Positions 1-9,174 of a stretch of 11,094 nt of DNA are shown here, in pieces. Below the pieces are notes generated by a model. That model was given only the letters and a program-made list of their open reading frames with translations. It made no database searches and had not been told where the DNA came from. The DNA comes from Willaertia magna (Eukaryota > Heterolobosea > Eutetramitea > Acrasida > Naegleriidae): positions 1 through 11,094 of the forward strand of contig CADWAF010003992.1 in the NCBI GenBank assembly GCA_902984215.1. Reading direction: 5' to 3'. The position numbers were made by a program, and so were the translations under genes. Each line of letters begins with the position of its first letter. Position 1 is the stretch's first letter.

Positions 1-27
1 TGTGGCTGTGGCTGTGGCTGTAGCGGT
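1..27. repeat. Hexanucleotide (TGTGGC)n tandem repeat, coding
   Basis: Three to four TGTGGC units sit at the left edge, the last degenerate (TGTAGC). On the minus strand they read GCC ACA, giving an alternating Ala-Thr tract at residues 577-585 of the RGS protein. The repeat is in frame and may continue beyond the window, so its full length is unknown. Confidence 0.8.
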
Positions 28-1755
28 TTTGGTTGAGGATATTGCTTCTTTCTCTGAAAGTAATAATCGTTTTACATAAACGTATTGTTCTTTACTTTTA
101 TCGTAAAATAAAGTTACACCATAAATATCTTTCTTTTTAATTATTGGAAATATAAATGTGTTAGTTTGTTCATAAATTGTTGAAACTAATTCTTCAATAG
201 AATGTTCACTATCTTTAATTGAATTTCTTCTTTTAAAATCAATTAAATTTAACTTCTTTAATGTTGGATCTAATTTCTCTAAAATTTCACTAGAAATAAA
301 GTATCTAATAATTTTATGTAAATTTTGTTCAGCAAATGTCATTTCATGTTTAAACATTGTTGCAGAAGAAGAAAAGATATTCTCATTTTCTTCTTTCTTC
401 TTTTTCTCTGTATTTGTTGTAGTTGTGGTTGTAGTTGGGCTTAGTTGTTGTTTCCTTGAAGGGGAAGCGCCATTATTTACGTTAAGATGGTTTGTTGTGG
501 TTGAGGGAGAGATTGAATTGTTATTATTATTATTATTAATGCTTTCAACTAGATCTGCTTTAAATTTGTGGATTTTTAATGAATTGTCATTTGAAAAGCG
601 TTGTTTTTGACAGCTGTCATACATTTCATTCCAAAAATAAGGATTATTTCCACCATAATCTCTATAACTGCTTTCTTTATTATTTGTAGGATTTCCTCTA
701 GGTGAAACTCTAGGTGTTAGGAAAGGACTTTTATCTTCTTCAAAAAATATTTTATACCACAATTTAATTTGTGACATTGTAAAAATTGGTTGACTTGTTG
801 TAATTGGTAAAGGTTTTATAGATTGTAAAAAATCATTAGTTAAATTTTTTAATACAACTTCTGGTAAACTATTATAATTATTACAATTTAAATGAGTTAA
901 ATCTAATTTTGGTATTTTCCTAACTTGTTGTAAATTTATTTTTTGTTGTTGTAATTTTTTTGACATCTTTTCCTTTTCATTATTTTCTTCTAAAAACGTT
1001 ATAAAAACTCTTTTTAAAGATAAATGCACATGACATTCTATATTTGTAAATATATTTTCATCAACATTATTATTATTTATTATTATATTTAATTCTTCTT
1101 GAATTGTATCTCTTGTGATTTCTAAAGCTGATTTTTCATTGTTATCATTTTCATTATTTGCAGTGTTAAAATCAACTTGATCCATAACTGATTTTCTTAA
1201 TTTTTCATCAATATTTAGTTCATGTTCACTTCCTACTTGTATAAATGTTGTAATTATCTCTTTAATTATATTATTTTTTTCAAGAATATCGTGACTTGAA
1301 GAAATTGACAATTGTCTCAATTTTTTGGTTTGTTGTAAAAATAGAAAACCTTCTAAACATAAATGTCTCTTTAAATATTCTGAAAATAATTCTTTATAAT
1401 GTTCATCTATAAAAACAAAGTCATACAGGAAATTTATATCATTCGTATATTGTTCGAAAAGATTATTGTTATTCGATAGGGAAGAAGAAGAAGAAGTTGA
1501 AGAAACTGAAGAAGAACTAGAAGAAAAACTGCTGTTGTTGGAATTATTTGTTGATACTGCAAGATGATTGCTATTTTGTTTATTATTACACTCATCACTA
1601 CTACTGCCAGTACTCTCTAAGGAAGTTCTAGGTGAAATAACTGGTGTCATATATATTACTTGATAATTACCATGTGCTTGTGACATTACGCCCTCTGGTT
1701 GACTAGAATCACATGATTCAATCACTAGGTTAGGTATGGATTTTCTTGTATTCAT
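1..1755 (-). CDS. RGS-domain protein, low-complexity rich (5' part, 585 codons, runs off left edge)
   Basis: An uninterrupted reading frame starts at the ATG complementary to 1753-1755 and is still open at base 1. This is the first in-frame ATG after an in-frame TAG near 1853. Residues 1-107 are Ser/Asn-rich and disordered-looking, with a Ser run at about 74-94. Residues about 108-258 match the regulator of G-protein signalling fold: a helix with YDFVFIDEHYKELFSEYL, then CLEGFLFL at the position of the family's EENxxFW motif, then LNIDEKLRK, ALEITRDTIQEEL and KRVFITFLEE. An Asn-rich insertion at about 197-233 lengthens the domain from the usual ~120 to ~150 residues. RGS domains speed GTP hydrolysis by G-alpha at the membrane. 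Several contact positions differ here, so activity is uncertain. Residues 260-585 contain a Q-rich helix, SPR motifs, Asn and Thr runs (7 Asn at 407-413) and a charged region, with no second domain recognised. The C-terminus lies outside the window. Confidence 0.85.
   Translation of the reverse strand, partial: MNTRKSIPNLVIESCDSSQPEGVMSQAHGNYQVIYMTPVISPRTSLESTGSSSDECNNKQNSNHLAVSTNNSNNSSFSSSSSSVSSTSSSSSLSNNNNLFEQYTNDINFLYDFVFIDEHYKELFSEYLKRHLCLEGFLFLQQTKKLRQLSISSSHDILEKNNIIKEIITTFIQVGSEHELNIDEKLRKSVMDQVDFNTANNENDNNEKSALEITRDTIQEELNIIINNNNVDENIFTNIECHVHLSLKRVFITFLEENNEKEKMSKKLQQQKINLQQVRKIPKLDLTHLNCNNYNSLPEVVLKNLTNDFLQSIKPLPITTSQPIFTMSQIKLWYKIFFEEDKSPFLTPRVSPRGNPTNNKESSYRDYGGNNPYFWNEMYDSCQKQRFSNDNSLKIHKFKADLVESINNNNNNNSISPSTTTNHLNVNNGASPSRKQQLSPTTTTTTTNTEKKKKEENENIFSSSATMFKHEMTFAEQNLHKIIRYFISSEILEKLDPTLKKLNLIDFKRRNSIKDSEHSIEELVSTIYEQTNTFIFPIIKKKDIYGVTLFYDKSKEQYVYVKRLLLSEKEAISSTKTATATATAT
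521..540. repeat. TTA/AAT triplet repeat, coding poly-Asn
   Basis: A run of TTA triplets on the plus strand reads as AAT codons in the minus-strand RGS gene. With the adjacent AAC and AAT codons it makes seven Asn at residues 407-413. Such tracts are common in AT-rich amoeboid genomes and often vary in length. Confidence 0.75.
1474..1536. repeat. GAA/TTC-rich triplet tract, coding poly-Ser
   Basis: This imperfect GAA-rich tract includes five perfect units at 1481-1495. On the minus strand it reads TCT/TCA/AGT codons and encodes the Ser-rich stretch at about residues 74-94, just before the RGS domain. Mixed Ser codons show that the protein run is more uniform than the DNA run. Confidence 0.7.
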
Positions 1756-1793
1756 TCTTTTTATTTTCGTGCAAAAATTGTGTGTAGGTGTAG

Positions 1794-1859
1794 CTAGCTG
1801 ACAACACCAAATGTTATGTGTCTCTGTTTTTTTGGGTTTTTGATGCTTCTAACAGTCAT
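1794..1859 (-). promoter_or_regulatory. Upstream ORF in the presumed 5' leader of the RGS gene (21 aa)
   Basis: An ATG complementary to 1857-1859 opens a 21-codon frame ending in TAG at 1794-1796, 38 bases before the main ATG. The encoded peptide is basic (MTVRSIKNPKKQRHITFGVV, then Ser). If the transcript begins upstream of 1859, scanning ribosomes would meet this ORF first. The transcription start is unknown, so this is a possibility only. It could also be a chance ORF. Confidence 0.3.
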
Positions 1860-2046
1860 GTTAGCGTTTAATGGTTTTAGAACGAATTTGAATCTCCAAT
1901 CTTGTTGCTGACTTACTCGTGATGTGCCTCTCTTGCCAATTACGTTTACTACAAAAAATGTAATCGAAGATTCATTTTAGGGGGTTTTGGTTTTACGAAT
2001 TTGCCGATTGTAGACTTTCTAGCACCATTGTAGTACAGCTGAAATA

Positions 2047-2058
2047 TTTGCGCGAAAA
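2047..2058. promoter_or_regulatory. E2F-like palindromic site TTTGCGCGAAAA
   Basis: The sequence TTTGCGCGAAAA closely matches the E2F/DP consensus TTTSSCGC and is near-palindromic. In this AT-rich intergenic setting a CGCG core stands out. It lies 292 bp upstream of the RGS gene ATG and 115 bp beyond the stop codon of the BEACH gene, so the RGS gene is the likelier target. Function is inferred from the motif alone. Confidence 0.35.
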
Positions 2059-2127
2059 TAGGCCGTTTGTGTTTGTCAGGTGACTGCTGTAAATGTTGTT
2101 TGATATTATATAATGTTGTATTTATAA

Positions 2128-2133
2128 TTTATT
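2128..2133 (-). terminator. Poly(A) signal AATAAA of the BEACH gene
   Basis: AATAAA on the minus strand lies about 40 bases beyond the TAA stop at 2173-2175, inside an AT-rich run of ATT/AAT triplets. Spacing and sequence fit a canonical polyadenylation signal, though such hexamers also arise by chance in AT-rich DNA. Confidence 0.5.
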
Positions 2134-2172
2134 ATTATTAATACTAATGTTGGTTGGGATGGATTTTAAAAA

Positions 2173-5100
2173 TTAAACTAATTGATAGGATTCTTCTAGT
2201 GCCTCATTATCGCTTTCATATTCAACACGAGGGGCATCCAGTATATCTGGATCTACAGGGTAGCCATGGATACTGCCATCTGCAAGACTAACAATAAATT
2301 CTCTATAAACTTGATACTTTTCTTTAATTGGATGACTTATTGTTATAGACCTTATTTCAGCAGAACATGTTTCAAATGTATGTAATTCAACTAAATCATA
2401 TAATCTTCTTATTGTAACTTGTTTCTTCATTCCACCACAAATTACATACTTAGATTCAGGTGTAATAAGTATATCTTTAAGTCTATCATTTGTATCAACA
2501 GAACAAATATGTCTGCCATTAATACTGAAAAGATGAAGTGTGCAATCCTTTTCAGAATGCATAACAATATGTCCATCTGATGAGATTTTAACTAAATTTA
2601 CTTGATTTCTCATTGGATGTTCAATAGTTCTAATATATCTTCCCTCATTTAAGGTATGGACTAAAACACAACCATCACTATCACCACTCACAACAATATC
2701 TAAATCACTACTGACATCAACACATAAAATAGCTGCCTCATGGCCATATAGAATTGTATTTGGTTGATTAGAAAGAGGTTCTTTTGAACTCATTACCATA
2801 GTTGAACTTCTCATTAATTGTAAATCATCAATAACTCCTGCAGCTGCATTCGCAATACCGCTACTTGATATTATTTCTTTCACTTGGTTCTTAATAACAC
2901 TAGGTCTTGCTTTAACAGTTAAATAATTTAAAGTATAAACATTTACAGTTGCATCAGCACTTCCAGAAATTAAATATCTACCGTCTGGAGATAAGCAAAG
3001 ACATGTTACAACATCTGTGTGATGGAAAACACTTTGTTTCACTTGACATCTGTCAAATAATGCAGAACACTTAATACTTTTATCAAAGTGACCACAACTG
3101 AATAACCATTTTCCATCTTTACTACAAACGAAACATGCATGTGAAGTATAAACATCTTTAGCCATTGGGCAACCAATATTTGATAGTAAAGTTGGTTTTG
3201 GTCTAACTTTTGAAAGATAGTATAATTGTCTCGAAATATCAATAGCGTATATCTTATCTTCAGATTTAATATGTTGTACAAATACAACATCATTAAGGGA
3301 ACAACCACTGACTGAGGAAATACTTGAAGTAAATGTTGGAATGAAAGAATTTGGTTTCCATAATGAAGGTTTTCTAAATACTTTCTTACCATGTCTTGTA
3401 GGATGCGGTTTCTTAAATAATTGTGAAGGGGTTTGACCAAAATTACTTATTTGTGTTTCAATGGCTTTTCTTTGGAGTGGATCTTCAATACTATCCAAGT
3501 CAACTGCACCTTCATATGTTAAATAATAGAATAAATTATATGCCTTTTCAGCTTCATCACCAGTTTGTTTATAACCAAATATTAAATCAATCCACTCATG
3601 TAAATGTTCAGATACATATTCACTTTCTAAAGCTTCTCTATTAAGTCTTATAAAATCTTCAGGAGTTTTTGCCCATGGAGGTAAAACAACATCACTGACA
3701 ATCTCCTTATTTTGTTTAACACCTAAATTTAATTCATTATTATTTCTTATAAATTCTGGTTGATAAAAGAATTCAGGTATTAATTCTTTAACGTCAGAGT
3801 TAGATGTCATACAATTTTCCCAAGTTACAGGTAAGGAATGGAATAAACGATCAGGAAGATCGAAAGCACCTCCTTGTAATTTAATATTATAAGCAGTGAA
3901 AGGTTCTAAACGTAATAAATAGAATAAAACTACACCTACACTAGAATAGTGACTACCATAGTGGAATTTAGGAATGGTACTATCTTGGAAGGCGTCATAC
4001 CTCTCTAAAATATTCTTTAAACGTTTCTCATTTAGAGCTCCTACAGGTTTTGACAAATCTCTGTAAATATTTGTATCATTAATATCTATTGTTTCAGATG
4101 TGTAATCTTTAATAACCCATGGGAAAACAGGATATTGTGTCAAGTCATTATATGTTCTGTTAGCAAATGTATTAAGTGCCATTAAATATTCAAAGTTAGA
4201 TATTTCTCTTCTTTGCCACTTTTGTGTTAATCTTGAACGTTTAATTAATTGATCAGGTGTTAAACTATATGCATGGAATTTAAGATTTGGAGGTCTTTGA
4301 TTTACCAAAGCCTTAATTACTCCCTCAATTAATGTTTTATCAAAATTGAAGAAATAAGCTGTTCTATTTAAAAAGAATATTTCTATTGCAGTATATCTTA
4401 ATAAATATCTTCTCTTATAAATTTCAAATATTTCTTCAATTGACCATTTTTGATCATAAAGTGCTTTTAGTGATTCAATATTAGCTTTTTGGTTATTTGT
4501 ATTATCACCATTGTTATCTTCTAATTGATTTTGTTCATTTTTGTTTTCCTCTTCTCCTGTAACCATAAAGTAAATATGTTCATTGGTTATTTCAAATGTT
4601 CCTTTGATCGTGTCAAGAGCTACAACTAACTCACATGGAACAATTAACACAGTTTCTTCTTCTTCACGATTTAAATATAATCCTTCTTTTGGTGTTTTAG
4701 TTACAGTCTCCCAATCAGATTCTTCGTTTTGACCTGGTACAACAATGTCATCTTCTTCAGTTGAATATTCTTCCTCTTCTTCACTTTCAACTTCTGGTTC
4801 CTTTTCCTCTTCGTCTTCTCTAGCCTCATGGAAGCTTTGTTCGTTTGGATGAATATTAACAATAGATGACATTAGATCATTTGCACTACTCCAATCATCA
4901 TAATGCTCTTCACTTTCTGTTCTTTGTTTGACAGAACGTTCTGCTTTGTTTGCTGCTTTTTTTACAATTCTCATACGCATACGTTTGGAATTCTCTGTAG
5001 GATCTAAATACATAACCTGATCTTCTTCATAATCTTTTGCCCAAACACCTGTCTCAGTACAGTATTCAGCCTCTTGTTTCTTCCATTCAGTGAATGTAAT

Positions 5101-8100
5101 TTTATATTTTCTTCTTAAACCATCTCTCCAGTTATTTAATCTTTGTAATTCTGTGAAACAAATATGAGTCTTTAAGTTTTGTGCGTCTTGTGTACATTTC
5201 TTTAATTTAGGGGCGTCACTGGAAGCTGTTTTCTCAATTTGTTTTAATATTTCATTTACTTTTTCTTCTCTCTTTTTAGCAAAAGTTTGCTTCAATGCGC
5301 CATCCTCCTGTTTTGCTTCTTTATACACAGCATTAAATGGTGGTGAATCTTTAACAATTTGCCATTCTTCAGAATCATTAAAACTAAATATAAACTCTTC
5401 AGGAGAAGAGTCTTGTTCTATACAATTAATGTTAGAATTTAAAAAGTCTTTTGCTAAAGGATTTGTTAACGAATTTGCTAATAATTGCTTATTCTTTCTT
5501 AAAAGTGCAGTAATTATTGGAATAATATTTAATTGTTTTTCTTCATATCTAACAAATAATTTAGCTAAGGTATAAAGTACTCTTATTTGTGAAACACTAT
5601 CTTCTTGTATATCTGATTTGAAAGAAGGTTTTGGAACTCTTGTGTGCTGAATATCATTACTTAATAATGCTAACATTCTAATTAAATGCTTTCCGTCATT
5701 AATCTCCTTTTCATCTAATTCACTTAATAAATATAATTGTAATCTGAAAAGTATGTAAAAGTAAGAAGGTGTTGGTAAAGCACTTTTAGCATTTGTGAAA
5801 TCGTTTGCAATATTAAGAATGGTTTGTAAAATAAATGGGCTATTTGACTTTTTAAATCCATCATAATGAAGTAAATCCATTGCCTTAGAATCCTTAATAG
5901 ACATCTTAATTATATGATCAAATCCTTGCATTATATATTTTACGATACCAATTTTCTCTTCATGAACATGTTCCAATTTAATAACAGGAGCGATTGAAGG
6001 ACTACTAGGTACAGTTGTACTAGATGATTCACCAGCATTATTAGTGTCTTCATTCACTGCAGGTGACTTCTTTCCCTCATTTTGTTCTTCTGCTTTTGTG
6101 TCTGTACTAAGAATAAAATCTTCTATGGCTATGGACATATGGAATAAATTTCTCCAAAATTCTAAATCCTTATTTAATTCTGTATTATTGATACGAGCAA
6201 TTATAAATGGTAAAAAGTGTTTCAAAAGTGAAATATATGCAGATGATCTATCTATTTCTTTTCTATCACAAATAACATCAATAAAGTAGAAAGTATCCTT
6301 TAACAATTCATAACCATCCTTAATTAATAAATATTCAGAAAGAACTATTGAAATTGTTTCAATTGATAATTCAAATAAAGAATTTGTTCTATCTTTTGGT
6401 ACATCCATTTCAGGTATGGCTAATTGCAAAATCCAATTTTGCCATCCAAATTGTTGAGCAAATGTTACTCTATTTTTAGGATTTGATTTTAACAATTGAT
6501 TAATATCCTTTAATGCTCTTTCTTTAACGTTTATACCTGTATTTGCGGCTAAATTAAAGAAAGGTCCTAATAAATCTGTAAAACTTATTTTTAATCCTCC
6601 TTTAGATAAATCAGCAGATATTGTTGTATTAATATTAAAGCTCATCTTATTTAAAATTAGTTCTAAAAGTACAGTATACATTTCATCATCATAATTATCA
6701 TTTAATAATAATTGTTCAACCATTAAGAAATAACCTAAATTTCTAAATTTACTTCTTCTTTCAGAATTTCCTCTTTCCATAATTCTACCAATTAATTTTA
6801 ATGAAAAGATACGTATCTTTTTTTTACTATTTGTTAGTAAATTAAGTAAAGGTGGCATAATCTTTTCATCAGACAATAAATCAATAAGATTTGGAATTTC
6901 TTCATCTATTAAAACTAAAATCCATTTTAACATTTCAATTACTTGTTTCTCATCATTACAATCTGTTATATAAGCTGTTATAGCTTCTACTTCTGTTTTA
7001 TTAATACCTGATCGTATTATAGCTTTCATTATTTCACTTAATTGTAATCTTAAAGCATACACTTCTTCCTCTTTTGGTCTATTTGAACCTTTATAAAATC
7101 TTTCAGGTTCTTTATCAGGTTTATACCAAAAGAAAAACCTCATACAATCCAAAACATATTGAACACCAACAATTTCATGGAAATATTCTGGATTTCTAGA
7201 AACTTCGTCGTGTAAGAAATGTAACATATTACTATGAACGTCAAAATCAACATTAATCCATAATTCAAAATTCAAAAAGATATCTAAAAAGATATCTCTT
7301 AAAATTGGATCATTTGGAGCACTTGCACATTCAACCAAACCTTGTAACGCTTTTAAAGTATCATGATTAATATGTTCTGGAGGTACTTGACTTAAAATAT
7401 AACCCATTGTACATAAACTATTCTTTTGTAACATATCTTCTTGAACTTTCTTATTATGTCTTAACATTTCTGTAATTAATGAAACAATTCTAGCACACAT
7501 ACTATAATCTACTGTCCAATCTTTTTTTAAAAGACCAAATAGTGGAAATAGTACTTCAATACCACCAATACATATTAAAGTATCTTTCACTGGATGTGCA
7601 ACGAAAATAGATGTTCCTTGTAATAATCTACCGTCTGTAGAAAATCCTTTCTTTGTTGGGGAATTATCAATACATCTATTATCTTTTGTACAAGAACGTG
7701 GATTATAAACAAATACTAATTTTTGTGCATAAGTTTCAGCACTTGGCCAATCAAAGTAACGAGGTTGCGAGTCACCCTTTTTAAAAGTATATTGAAAATC
7801 TGGACCACTCCAATAAAGTTTTTGTATTTCTTGTAAAGTAAAAACTTTATCAAATATTGCTATTGGTCCAGCTTGTCCACAAAATGCTTCAACTTTTAAT
7901 TGTTTATGGTCACAAGGGATATTTGTACAAAAATGTCCAAAAGTTACTTGACCACCTATTGATGGATATTTTAAATCAGCAGTTTGTCTACATTCACCAT
8001 CAACATATAAACAAATATCACTCTTTAACATAAATCTCTTATTTTGAGTAAAAGAAATATAATACCATCTATTTGTATGAAAGAAATAATCAAATTGTAC

Positions 8101-9007
8101 ATTTTGAATTTTCTTTCCACCTGAAACTGTTTGTATTACAATATGATTTCCTCTAAAGAAAAATTCTAAACCATTTAATTTTTTATCAAAAAAACTAAAA
8201 AATCTATATAAATTTGATTTAGTTGTTCTTTCAATTCTTAACCAACATGAAAATGTATATCCATTATAGGGGAATGAAATATTATCAGCAACAACACCAC
8301 AATCTTGTCCATCAAATCCAAAGAAAGAACTAGGTGATTCATATCTTGACATTTTTCTAATTACTTCTAAAATTAAAGGTGAAAGATCTTTATCTAAACT
8401 TGTTTCTTCTCCTTCCGTTTTTCTCATTAATTTAATTAATGTTTTTAATTCTCTTGCTGATAAACTAAAACTTCCAACAATTCCGATTAAATAAATTAAT
8501 TTTTGAACAACATTTAATGTAAATAATTCATGTTTCATTAATAGATAATTTAGAGTTTGAACTAATCCTACTGATGATGCTAAACTATTATCAATACTAC
8601 ATTCTTCTAATAATACAATAAATATATCTAGTATTTCTAATTGTGCTTCTTCACTTAAATATGGTAGTAATGTAAATATAATTGTAATAGTAGAAGGTGA
8701 TCTAAATTTATAGTTTGTGTTTGGATCAAATTTAGTAGAACCAACAAGCTAATAAATTTTAAATATTTTAAATTATTAAATTAATACCTACATTATCTAA
8801 TAAACAATCCATTAATAATTTCTTAGATGTTCCATCATTTCCAAATTGTTGAACCAATTCCGTTATTTGATTATCATCTATAACCGAAGCCGATGATAAT
8901 ATTAATAATTGTCTAAGAATCTCATGTTGTTGAGTTGTTAACCTCATCAAAGAGGATTGTTGTTGTTGGTTTTGTTGCTTGGCATTATTAGGTTTAGATA
9001 AAAGCAT
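2173..9007 (-). CDS. BEACH-WD40 protein, neurobeachin/LRBA/NBEAL class (2263 aa; exons 8792-9007 and 2173-8748)
   Basis: Exon 1 (72 codons) and exon 2 (2192 codons including stop) join in phase 0 across a 43-nt intron. A TAA directly precedes the ATG in frame. Domain order is that of neurobeachin-class proteins: a short Gln-rich N-terminus; a helical segment; a concanavalin-like lectin domain (~215-382, with GYTFSCWLRIE and WYYISF); a DUF4704/armadillo-like region from ~410 (LVFVYNP, IGGIEVLFPLF); a basic then acidic linker (~1325-1421); a PH-like domain (~1425-1560); and the BEACH domain (~1577-1860). BEACH hallmarks are REISNFEYLM, YPVFPWVI, LPPWA (Trp 1764), HEWIDLIFG (1789-1797) and NFGQTP (1841-1846). 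WD40 repeats fill ~1885-2245, followed by an acidic tail. Family members act as scaffolds in vesicle traffic, lysosome biology and receptor delivery. The protein is shorter than animal neurobeachin and NBEAL2 (about 2,700-2,950 aa) but looks intact. The exact orthologue (for example which Dictyostelium lvs gene) cannot be decided here. Confidence 0.95.
8749..8791 (-). other. Intron of the BEACH gene (43 nt, phase 0)
   Basis: The donor is GTAGGT after codon AAT (Asn72) and the acceptor is TTAG before CTT. Splicing joins LLMDCLLDN to LVGSTKFDP without a frame change. Retention would add a few residues and then reach an in-frame TAA inside the intron. The downstream frame stays open from the acceptor through to MKHELF and beyond, and reads as sensible protein, which supports the splice. 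Confidence 0.85.
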
Positions 9008-9174
9008 TTATTTTTTTCTGTTTTTTAAATGTGGTAAGGAAAGAAAGGTGAAGTAGAAGCCAAACAAACAAAAAATGTTTGGTCACGACAGTTACTGATG
9101 ATCGAATAGCCCTTTCTAGCAATAGAAGAATAGAATTGTTCCTTTATTTAATTTTCAATAATTTCTCTTTACTG
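9008..9174. promoter_or_regulatory. Short gap holding the BEACH gene promoter/5' leader and gene 3 3' end (167 bp)
   Basis: Only 167 bases separate the stop codon of the FG-like gene from the ATG of the BEACH gene, both on the minus strand. The bases just before the BEACH ATG are A-rich (AAAAAAATAA then ATG). A 7-bp inverted repeat CCAAACA/TGTTTGG spans 9060-9082. No TATA element is obvious. Confidence 0.45.
9143..9148 (-). terminator. Poly(A) signal AATAAA of the FG-like gene
   Basis: AATAAA on the minus strand lies about 26 bases after the TAA at 9175-9177. It is the first such hexamer after the stop. Spacing is typical for a cleavage and polyadenylation signal. The transcript would then end within about 140 bp of the next gene's ATG. 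Confidence 0.5.

Larger units (their letters stand above)
1756..2172. other. Intergenic region between the BEACH gene 3' end and the RGS gene 5' end (417 bp)
   Basis: No conserved protein or tRNA-like A/B box was found on either strand. The region must hold the terminator of the BEACH gene (right side) and the promoter and 5' UTR of the RGS gene (left side). It is richer in G+C than the poly(A)-proximal part near 2100-2172. It contains a short upstream ORF and one E2F-like palindrome, listed separately. Confidence 0.7.

Noticed and set aside
425..610. 61-aa plus-strand ORF opposite the RGS gene
   Set aside because: It is antisense to low-complexity codons. Leucine runs come from the complement of Asn codons.
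1756..2172. tRNA or other structured RNA in the largest gap
   Set aside because: I looked for A/B-box-like sequence and cloverleaf complementarity and found none. A covariance-model scan would settle it.
3039..3440. 133-aa minus-strand ORF inside the BEACH gene
   Set aside because: It is an alternative frame of the BEACH/WD40 coding region, whose own frame is clearly conserved. Its product resembles no family.
6044..6289. 81-aa plus-strand ORF opposite the BEACH gene
   Set aside because: It is an antisense shadow with no motif. The 73-aa plus ORF at 3423-3644 is rejected for the same reason.
8539..8748. Start of the BEACH protein at the Met at 8538
   Set aside because: The frame stays open upstream to a clear AG acceptor at 8749, and the added 142 residues continue the helical N-terminal region with a good exon 1.
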